Shown: piece by piece, positions 1-5,016 of the stretch
How the letters are laid out: each line of letters opens with the position of its first letter
How positions within the stretch are numbered: position 1 is the first letter of the stretch
NCBI GenBank assembly: GCA_020848855.1
Contig: JADLHH010000584.1
Span: 1 to 5,016, forward strand
Direction: 5' to 3'
Length of the DNA stretch: 5,016 nt
Source of the DNA: Anaerolineae bacterium
GTDB lineage: Bacteria; Chloroflexota; Anaerolineae; Aggregatilineales; Phototrophicaceae
Made by a program: the position numbers and the translations under genes
The notes under the pieces: model-generated
What the model saw: only the letters and a program-made list of their open reading frames with translations
What the model was told of the DNA's origin: nothing
Database searches by the model: none

Positions 1-2767
1 CTCCCAGCCACTCCGTCGCCGATTCGGGCAGGCTGGCGAGCGGCGCGCGCTTGACCGTGCAGTCCGGCAGCGCGGCAAGGAACGACGTGCCGTAGCTCTT
101 GGTGATCACCCGCGAGTCGAAGATGGCGACGATCCCTCGGTCGCTGCGCGAGCGAATCAGCCGCCCGAACCCCTGCCGGAAGCGCAGGATCGCGTCGGGC
201 AGCGTGTAATCGTTGAACGAGTCGGTGTATGTTTCGGCGCGGGCGGCGAACACCGGGTCGGTCGGCACCGAGAAGGGCAGGCGGACGATCACCAGCGCGC
301 TCAGGCTGTCGCCGGGGATGTCCACGCCTTCCCAGAAGCTGCGCGTCCCCAGCAGGATTGCCCGTTCCGACGTTTTGAAGCCGTCGAGCAGGCTTTGCCG
401 GCTGCTTCCGTCGCTCTGGTCGTAGACCGTAATGTTGCCGAGCGCCAGCCGGGGCGTGATCGCCTGGGCGGTCTGGCGCAGGTGGGCGTAGCTGGTGAAC
501 AACCCCAGCACCCGCCCGTTGAGTGCGGCGGTCAGTTCGATCAACCCACGCTCGACCGCCTGCTGGTATTTGTAGCGGTCGTTCGGGTCGGGCATGTCGG
601 TCGGGATGTAAAGCAGCGTCGAATCGCGGTAGTTGAACGGCGACCCGACTTCGACGGCTTCGATGTCGCCGGCGTTCAGCCGCTCGCGGATGTACTCGAA
701 GCTGCGATTCGTTTGCAGTGTCGCGCTGGTCATCACCACCGACGACTTGGCGCGCCACAGATATTCCTCGACCAGCGGTCCAACGTGCAGCGGCGCGCTG
801 TTTACGGCGAGGTATTCGCTGTCCTGCCCGGCGCTGATCCAGTAGATGGTGTTGGCGTTGGGCGTGTTGGCGAAGTTGTTCAACTGCACCTGCGCCTCTT
901 CCAGATGCCGCGACGCCGCCTCGGTGCTGCTGACCAGCTCCTCGTAATTGGGGATTTCGTAGGGTTCCAGCCGCGTCAGCGCGACGGCGAGGTGATGCAT
1001 GGCTTCGCCCAGCACCTCGAAGAACGGGTGGAGCGTATTCCACGCGGCTTGCACGTCCGAAAAGCTCGGACGCGCCCGGACTGCATCCACTACCCGCACC
1101 TGGATCAGATACTCGTTGCGCGGCACATTCAAATCTGCCAGCAGCGACCGCAGCGAGGCGAACAGCCGGTTGACGTGGACTTCCATCGCGCCGGTCGCGT
1201 CGCTGATGTTCTCGATGTACGCGGTCAGCCGCCTGATTTCCTTGTCGGGGGCGTTGGCGGTGATGCTGGTCAGCAGGCTGCCGAGCAAGCCGCGCCTCGG
1301 TCCGCCCAGGTCGGCAAGCTGCCGCCGCAGCGTCCCGGCGTCCAGCCGGAAGCTCAAGCCGTTGGTGGTCGCTTCTTCGAGGTGATGCGCCTCGTCGATA
1401 ATCAGGTAACGAAATTCGGGCAGCACGCGGTTTTCCATCGCCGCGTCCGAAATCAGCAGCGCGTGGTTGACGACCAGCACGCGCGCCGCTTCCGCCGCCT
1501 TGCGCGCCTTGTAGAACGGGCACGATCCTTCCATCACCGCCTGGCACCGACCGAGCGTGCAACCCTCGTCTTCGGCGCTGAGCCGCTGCCACGTCAGGTT
1601 TTCCTCGGTGCCGCGCAGCGAAATTTCGCCTTTGTCCCCGGTCTGGCTTTCCAGCAGCCACACGAGAATCTTCGACAGCGTCCGCAGCTCGTCGACGCTT
1701 GTGGGGCGGCGGCGGCGGACGGCTTGCAGGCGGCGCGGGCACAGGTAATTCGCCCGCCCCTTCATCACCGACGCCGAAAAGCGCAGGTCGAGCGCGTCGC
1801 GCAGCGTCGGGATATCCTTGTCGATCAACTGTTCCTGCAGGTTGATGGTGTTGGTCGAAATCACCACCCGCTCGTTGTTCTGCTGCGCCCACAGCACCGC
1901 CGGCACGAGGTACGCCAGCGACTTGCCCGTGCCCGTGCCCGCCTCGATCATCAGGTGCTGCGCGTTGTTGAAGGCGTTGCCGACCGTCTGCGCCATGTCG
2001 ACCTGCTGCGAGCGGTACTCGTAGCCCGGCAGACGGGATGCCAGCAAGCCACCTTCGTCAATAATGACGGCGATCTGTTCCTGATCGATTGGCTCGGTGT
2101 TTTCGTTCGGGCGCAGCGGCTTACGCTCGGTGCGATCTGGCGCGAACAGCGCTTCGCCACGTTCGTCGTCTTCGGGCACGCGCTCGCGCAGCGCCGCCTG
2201 GAATACCGGCAGCCCGTCCCAGCGCAAGCCCTGCGCCGCTTCGGTGATCTCGCGCAGCGTCGCGTAGGGCAGCGCCAGCGCCTTCTGCCACAGCACCCAG
2301 TACAGGTAGGCAGTCGCTTTGGCGTCGTACAGGGCGCGGTGCGCGCTGCCAATGTCGAAGCCGAACAGGCTGGTCAGGCTGGTGAGGTTGTAGCGCGGCG
2401 CGCGCGGCAGCAGCACCGATGCCAGTTCGTATGTGTCGGTGCGCAGGTTGTTTTGCAGCACGCCCTGCCTGTACAGAAAGCTGGCGTCGAAGCCGACATT
2501 GTGCGCCATCCAGGGCGCGTCGCCCACGAATGCCAGCAGTTTGGGCAGCACCGCCTGAATTGACGGCGCGCCCACCAGGTCTTCGTTGCGGATGCCGGTG
2601 AGCGACGTGATCAGCGTCGGCAGCGAACGCCCTGGGTCGACAAATGTCTGGAACTCATCGACGACCGCGCCATCGACAAAACGCACCGCGCCAATTTCGA
2701 TGATTTCGTCGCGCGTAGAATCGAGTCCAGTCGTCTCAAGGTCTATGGCGACGAGTTCGCCACGCAT
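1..2767 (-). CDS. dinG: DinG-family helicase with N-terminal DEDDh 3'-5' exonuclease domain (3' end cut by window edge)
   Basis: The ATG at 2767 opens a frame that stays open for 922 codons to the window edge. Residues 1-165 are a DnaQ-like exonuclease: DLETTG with D9 and E11, the Exo II segment AHNVGFD with D94, and H143/D148 in HRALYD give a complete DEDDh site. An acidic linker (about 165-245) leads to an XPD/DinG-type SF2 helicase: Q-like motif around R252-Q255, Walker A AGTGTGKS (276-283, K282), DEAH box (458-461), SATL around 681, SFWEGVD (811-816, with W812 and D816), and motif VI QGFGRLIR (865-872). C343, C403, C408 and C416 lie between Walker A and DEAH, as in iron-sulfur DinG and XPD. 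Known relatives unwind DNA 5'-3' and clear R-loops or forked structures; substrate here is inferred. The start is supported by GGAG five bases upstream and by D9 lying close behind it. Family length is about 900-930 residues, so little is missing. No LexA box was recognised upstream. Confidence 0.95.
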   Translation of the reverse strand, partial: MRGELVAIDLETTGLDSTRDEIIEIGAVRFVDGAVVDEFQTFVDPGRSLPTLITSLTGIRNEDLVGAPSIQAVLPKLLAFVGDAPWMAHNVGFDASFLYRQGVLQNNLRTDTYELASVLLPRAPRYNLTSLTSLFGFDIGSAHRALYDAKATAYLYWVLWQKALALPYATLREITEAAQGLRWDGLPVFQAALRERVPEDDERGEALFAPDRTERKPLRPNENTEPIDQEQIAVIIDEGGLLASRLPGYEYRSQQVDMAQTVGNAFNNAQHLMIEAGTGTGKSLAYLVPAVLWAQQNNERVVISTNTINLQEQLIDKDIPTLRDALDLRFSASVMKGRANYLCPRRLQAVRRRRPTSVDELRTLSKILVWLLESQTGDKGEISLRGTEENLTWQRLSAEDEGCTLGRCQAVMEGSCPFYKARKAAEAARVLVVNHALLISDAAMENRVLPEFRYLIIDEAHHLEEATTNGLSFRLDAGTLRRQLADLGGPRRGLLGSLLTSITANAPDKEIRRLTAYIENISDATGAMEVHVNRLFASLRSLLADLNVPRNEYLIQVRVVDAVRARPSFSDVQAAWNTLHPFFEVLGEAMHHLAVALTRLEPYEIPNYEELVSSTEAASRHLEEAQVQLNNFANTPNANTIYWISAGQDSEYLAVNSAPLHVGPLVEEYLWRAKSSVVMTSATLQTNRSFEYIRERLNAGDIEAVEVGSPFNYRDSTLLYIPTDMPDPNDRYKYQQAVERGLIELTAALNGRVLGLFTSYAHLRQTAQAITPRLALGNITVYDQSDGSSRQSLLDGFKTSERAILLGTRSFWEGVDIPGDSLSALVIVRLPFSVPTDPVFAARAETYTDSFNDYTLPDAILRFRQGFGRLIRSRSDRGIVAIFDSRVITKSYGTSFLAALPDCTVKRAPLASLPESATEWLG

Positions 2768-2816
2768 TGTTGCTCCGTTCTGTGCGGTACGTCGGGGTAG
2801 GTGGATCGATCAGGGC

Positions 2817-2822
2817 AGTATA
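2817..2822 (-). promoter_or_regulatory. Extended -10 promoter element for the helicase gene
   Basis: Reading the minus strand, TGTGCTATACT holds a -10 hexamer TATACT (one mismatch to TATAAT) preceded by TG one base upstream, the extended -10 arrangement. The hexamer about 17 bases further upstream (near 2840-2845) is a poor match to TTGACA, which extended -10 promoters tolerate. Transcription would start near 2810, giving a leader of about 43 bases that contains GGAG (2773-2776) five bases before the ATG. This suggests the helicase gene can be transcribed independently of the binding-protein gene upstream of it. It is a consensus match only. Confidence 0.45.
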
Positions 2823-2849
2823 GCACAAAAGTCTGTAGTGGGTTCTTGT

Positions 2850-2873
2850 AGGGGCACGACATGTCGTGCCCCT
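2850..2873. repeat. Perfect 24-bp palindrome between the binding-protein and helicase genes
   Basis: The 12 bases AGGGGCACGACA are followed directly by their exact reverse complement, with no spacer. Allowing G-U pairs, the potential stem extends to about 2846-2877. It begins 23 bases beyond the stop codon of the upstream minus-strand gene and ends just before the -35 region of the helicase promoter. In RNA it would fold into a strong hairpin that could stop transcription or protect the 3' end of the binding-protein message. No run of T follows the stem on either strand, so it is not a canonical intrinsic terminator. A dispersed REP-like or mobile palindromic repeat is an equally good reading. 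Only one copy is seen in this window. Confidence 0.7.
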
Positions 2874-2895
2874 GCGATGGGCAATTGTCCTGAGG

Positions 2896-3165
2896 TTAGC
2901 TGCTCGCGGTCGCTTCGGGCGTGACTTCCGGCGTCGCTTCGGCGGCGCGGGCGGCGGCTTCCGCTGCATCGACGGCTGCCTGTGCGTACGTCCGCTGCAG
3001 CCAGTCACGCAGGTTCGGCAGGTCGGCAAACGCGATGCCGGTGAAGCCGCTGCTGGCGAGCAGGCTGTAGTTGGCGTCGCTGGCGAGATACCACAGCAGC
3101 GACTGGACTTCCTGCCGCGCCATCGAGATGCGGTTGACGATCAGGTTCAGCGGGCGCACCAGCGG
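2896..3165 (-). pseudogene. Severed C-terminus of the tandem PstS-like binding protein, after the in-frame TAA
   Basis: This stretch directly follows the TAA at 3166-3168 in the same reading frame and stays open for 89 codons to its own TAA at 2896-2898. It begins PLVRPLNLIVNRISMARQEV, which matches the strand and helix that follow the tyrosine in PstS-like domains (pattern YPLxRPL...V). The matching part of the first domain upstream reads YPFYVYVNSAALEATQ. The rest continues as a normal domain end (PNLRDWLQRTYAQ), then an Ala/Glu-rich helix and the tail TPEVTPEATASS. A GTG at 3159 could formally start an 87-residue product, but no Shine-Dalgarno sequence precedes it and the product would have no signal peptide. 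It is best read as the detached 3' part of the upstream gene, not as a separate gene. A sequencing error at the stop would restore a single 625-residue protein. Confidence 0.8.
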
Positions 3166-4773
3166 TTACGTCACATCGTTGATGCTCGTCGCCGACGGCA
3201 TGACGCAGCCGCCGCTCGCGTCGACCGCGAGAAGCTGGGCGTTCGCCTGCACGTCCGCCGCGAGCGACTGGTAATCCAGCCAGTTCATGTAGGTGATGCC
3301 GCCCTCGACGTTGCCAACCGCCGTGACGCGGTACGCCGGGCTGGTGCGCGATTCAGCGAGGTCTTCGCGGGTCGGCACGTTCTGCCCGGATGCCAGCAGC
3401 ATCAGCACGTCGCCGGTGCTGTCGCTGTTCGGCAGCCCCAGCAGCGAAATCGGCAGGTCGGGGAAGCTGGCGTTCACCTGATTCCAGTTGGTGATCGTCC
3501 CGGCGGAAGCTGCCGACCAGACGCTGGCAATTTCCCCGGTCGTCAGACAGGTCATGAAATCGCCATTGCCGACCAGCACGACGGCTTCGCCGCCGAGGTG
3601 GATCGTCTCGGTGGGGATGTTGTTGGCGGCGCAGTTGTTCTGCTGGTCAGCGTCCAGCGGGTTAAACGCCGTGATCACATCGACTTCGCCATTGCACAAC
3701 TGGCGAATACCATCCGGCTCGCCGGCGAACGTCTGGTTGAGCGTGACGCCGGGGTTCTGCTGCACGAATGCGCCCGTGACCGCCGTCAGGTAGTCCGAGC
3801 CGGTGGCTGCGCCGGAGATGGCGATCAAGCCGACCAGATTCGTCGGGATGCTGAATTCGGTCACGTCCTTGCTGAACTGCCGCCCGGTCGTGACGTTAGC
3901 CAGGATGCTGCTGTCGGTGCTGTAGATGGCTTCGGTCGGTGCGACAAAACCCTGCGCCGCGACTGTCGCCGCAGCGTCCGCCCCGACGGCGGCGGCGATC
4001 AGCGGCTGAGTCGCTTCCAGCGCGGCGCTGTTGACGTACACATAGAAGGGATAGGCTGCCTGGTACGTGCGCCCGATGGCGTTCTCGACCGACGGTGAAG
4101 CGCAGCCGGCAGTTGTCGTGCTCAGGTCGAGGATTTTAACCGTCTCGCCCGCCGCCAGCGCCGCCGGCAGGCGGACGACGCCGAGCGCGCCGTCGGCTGC
4201 CGCCACCGCGTCGATGATCGCGCTGTCGCTGTCGAGCGTGTTCAGGTCGCCGCGCAAGCCGACGCCTTCGACCACGCTGTCGAGCAGGGCGTACGGTGTC
4301 GTGTTATCCGTCGGGACGTATAGGCTGAGCGGCACGTCGGCGTTTTCAACGCTGACTTCGTTCCATTTGGTGACGGTGCTGCTCGGCGCGAAGATCGTAT
4401 CAAGCTGGCTGCTCGTCAGGCACTGCCCAAAGTCGGAAGCGGGATTGGCGACGACCGCCATGATGTCGTAACCGACTACAAATTCCAGAAAGCTGACCGA
4501 ATTCTCGTTGCAGTTGTTTTCTTCCGTCGCGGTGATGGTGCGGGTCGCGGACGTGATATCCGCCTCGCCCGCGCAGAGCGCCGCGAAGCCGTCGTTGGTT
4601 CCGGTCACGTTCAGGTTGATGCTGACGCCAGCCTCGGACGCAAACGCCTGGATCAACGGCGCGGGAATGCCTGATCCGACGACGGAAATTTCTCCCTGTC
4701 CGAATACCAGGAGGGGGTGTATGACGAGCGTAATTAGGATGAGCATCCCAACTCGACGTTGGAGAGAACTCAT
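3166..4773 (-). CDS. Secreted tandem-domain PstS-like substrate-binding protein, truncated by a premature TAA
   Basis: The 535-residue product opens with a signal peptide: RR at 6-7, a hydrophobic core at about 8-24, and likely cleavage near G25. No lipobox cysteine is seen, so it would be secreted or periplasmic. Two PBP-like domains follow. Domain 1 (about 28-290) has VVGSG, TGTNDGFAALCAGEADI, VGYDIMAVV and TSSQLDTIF...WNEV; domain 2 (about 305 to the stop) has GEPDGIRQLCNGEVDVI and LTTGEIASVW...NWNQV. These are hallmarks of the PstS/PBP superfamily, usually phosphate binding, but the ligand here is not established. Four cysteines recur in each half (C67, C88, C118, C224 and C360, C381, C409, C523); both first pairs are 21 residues apart, suggesting conserved disulfides. 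The ATG is supported by AAGGAG (4782-4787) eight bases upstream. The frame ends inside domain 2, removing its final strands and helices. No permease or ATPase gene is adjacent, so a sensing or scavenging role is as likely as transport. The truncated product may not fold. Confidence 0.85.
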   Translation of the reverse strand: MSSLQRRVGMLILITLVIHPLLVFGQGEISVVGSGIPAPLIQAFASEAGVSINLNVTGTNDGFAALCAGEADITSATRTITATEENNCNENSVSFLEFVVGYDIMAVVANPASDFGQCLTSSQLDTIFAPSSTVTKWNEVSVENADVPLSLYVPTDNTTPYALLDSVVEGVGLRGDLNTLDSDSAIIDAVAAADGALGVVRLPAALAAGETVKILDLSTTTAGCASPSVENAIGRTYQAAYPFYVYVNSAALEATQPLIAAAVGADAAATVAAQGFVAPTEAIYSTDSSILANVTTGRQFSKDVTEFSIPTNLVGLIAISGAATGSDYLTAVTGAFVQQNPGVTLNQTFAGEPDGIRQLCNGEVDVITAFNPLDADQQNNCAANNIPTETIHLGGEAVVLVGNGDFMTCLTTGEIASVWSAASAGTITNWNQVNASFPDLPISLLGLPNSDSTGDVLMLLASGQNVPTREDLAESRTSPAYRVTAVGNVEGGITYMNWLDYQSLAADVQANAQLLAVDASGGCVMPSATSINDVT

Positions 4774-4802
4774 TGTTGATGCTCCTTCGGTAATGGTTGG
4801 CG

Positions 4803-4808
4803 TATAAT
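4803..4808 (+). promoter_or_regulatory. -10 element TATAAT, possible promoter of the globin gene
   Basis: A perfect TATAAT lies on the plus strand 59 bases before the globin ATG. The hexamer expected 17 bases upstream (TGCTCC) matches TTGACA poorly, and no TG precedes the -10. If used, transcription would start near 4815, inside the -10 of the divergent promoter, so the two promoters would overlap and compete for polymerase. The support is the hexamer and its position only. Confidence 0.35.
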
Positions 4809-4814
4809 AGGGTG

Positions 4815-4842
4815 ATTGTACCTTTGCGTACTTAATTGTCCA
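4815..4842 (-). promoter_or_regulatory. Sigma-70-like promoter for the binding-protein gene
   Basis: On the minus strand TGGACA (4837-4842) and TACAAT (4815-4820) are separated by 16 bases, and each hexamer is one mismatch from consensus. Transcription would start near 4807, giving a leader of about 34 bases with the AAGGAG ribosome binding site in it. The layout fits the ATG at 4773 well. No Pho-box-like direct repeats were recognised, so control by phosphate is not shown. Confidence 0.5.
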
Positions 4843-4867
4843 GACGCACTTTCCACAGGCAGACCCG

Positions 4868-5016
4868 ATGCAGGCTGATCAGCAAACGCTTTACGATCTC
4901 GTTGGCGGTGAGGTGACATTCCGCCGTCTGGTCGATGTGTTTTACGCCCAAGTGGAAGCCGACCCGGTGCTGCGTCCGATGTTCCCCGCCGACCTCGAAG
5001 CCGGCAAGCATTGGCA
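4868..5016 (+). CDS. Truncated haemoglobin, probably group II (N-terminal 49 codons, cut by window edge)
   Basis: The visible part begins MQADQQTLYDLVGGEVTFRR and resembles bacterial truncated haemoglobins of the trHbO/YjbI type. It has the LYDLVGG turn between helices A and B, then helix B with F25-Y26 at the usual B9/B10 place, where B10 Tyr contacts haem-bound ligand. VEADPVLRPMFPADL follows, with F39 at the CD1 position that packs against haem, where the Mycobacterium tuberculosis trHbO has tyrosine. The proximal histidine of helix F lies beyond the window. Complete proteins have about 120-135 residues, so roughly 40% is present. Members bind O2 and NO in the cytoplasm and are linked to NO detoxification or oxygen chemistry; the role here is inferred. 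The ribosome binding site is weak (AGG at 4857-4859). It is transcribed divergently from the binding-protein gene, with 94 bases between the two starts. Group assignment is less certain than the globin call. Confidence 0.85.
   Translation, partial: MQADQQTLYDLVGGEVTFRRLVDVFYAQVEADPVLRPMFPADLEAGKHW

Noticed and set aside
395..2563. Plus-strand open reading frame of 722 codons opposite the helicase gene
   Set aside because: The minus strand encodes a helicase with all motifs in order across this whole stretch. The plus-strand product is Arg/Gln/Val-rich with no recognisable domain, as expected for the antisense frame of a GC-rich gene.
2846..2877. Canonical intrinsic terminator
   Set aside because: The stem is strong, but no T run follows it on either strand, and a perfect palindrome leaves only a loop formed by opening its central pairs.
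2768..2895. LexA box upstream of the helicase gene
   Set aside because: E. coli dinG is LexA-controlled, so a site was sought. Two GAAC half-sites occur on the minus strand, but neither has a GTTC partner at the right distance.
2736..3029. Minus-strand reading frame of 97 codons across the intergenic gap
   Set aside because: It overlaps the end of the binding-protein gene, the palindrome and the start of the helicase gene in a different frame, and its Arg/Pro/Thr-rich product shows no family features.
2896..3159. Independent 87-residue gene starting at GTG 3159
   Set aside because: It is in frame with the gene upstream, continues the PstS-like domain, and has neither a ribosome binding site nor a signal peptide.
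2866..4098. Plus-strand open reading frame of 410 codons opposite the binding-protein gene
   Set aside because: It starts inside the palindrome, is Arg/Asp/Val-rich without any known motif, and lies over a clear PstS-like coding sequence on the minus strand.

Overview
The window comes from a GC-rich bacterial chromosome with three recognisable genes and little non-coding DNA. Gene content, a C-terminal Thr-Pro-Glu-Ala tail and a short dispersed-type palindrome would fit Chloroflexota (Anaerolineae-like). That placement is a weak inference, because nothing here is a taxonomic marker.

Layout. (1) Positions 1-2767, minus strand: almost all of a DinG-family protein, an N-terminal DEDDh 3'-5' exonuclease fused to an XPD/DinG-type superfamily 2 helicase that keeps four cysteines positioned for a 4Fe-4S cluster. 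The gene runs off the left edge, probably only a few residues short of its end. (2) Positions 2768-2895: an intergenic gap with a ribosome binding site, an extended -10 promoter for the helicase gene, and a perfect 24-bp palindrome. (3) Positions 2896-4773, minus strand: a secreted protein made of two tandem PstS-like substrate-binding domains. The reading frame is broken near its end by one in-frame TAA. The last 89 codons remain open and still look like the C-terminus of a PstS-like domain. The first domain has tyrosine exactly where the second has the stop. (4) Positions 4774-4867: a compact divergent promoter region. (5) Positions 4868-5016, plus strand: the first 49 codons of a truncated haemoglobin, probably group II, cut by the right edge.

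The three genes do not form an obvious pathway. The helicase-nuclease is a DNA repair or replication-stress protein. The binding protein would act outside the membrane, probably in phosphate-like oxyanion capture or sensing, but no permease or ATPase gene is visible. The globin would bind O2 or NO in the cytoplasm. The most notable points are the premature stop in the tandem binding protein, the exonuclease fused to an iron-sulfur helicase with every key residue retained, and the palindrome. No CRISPR array, tRNA, rRNA or insertion sequence is visible.
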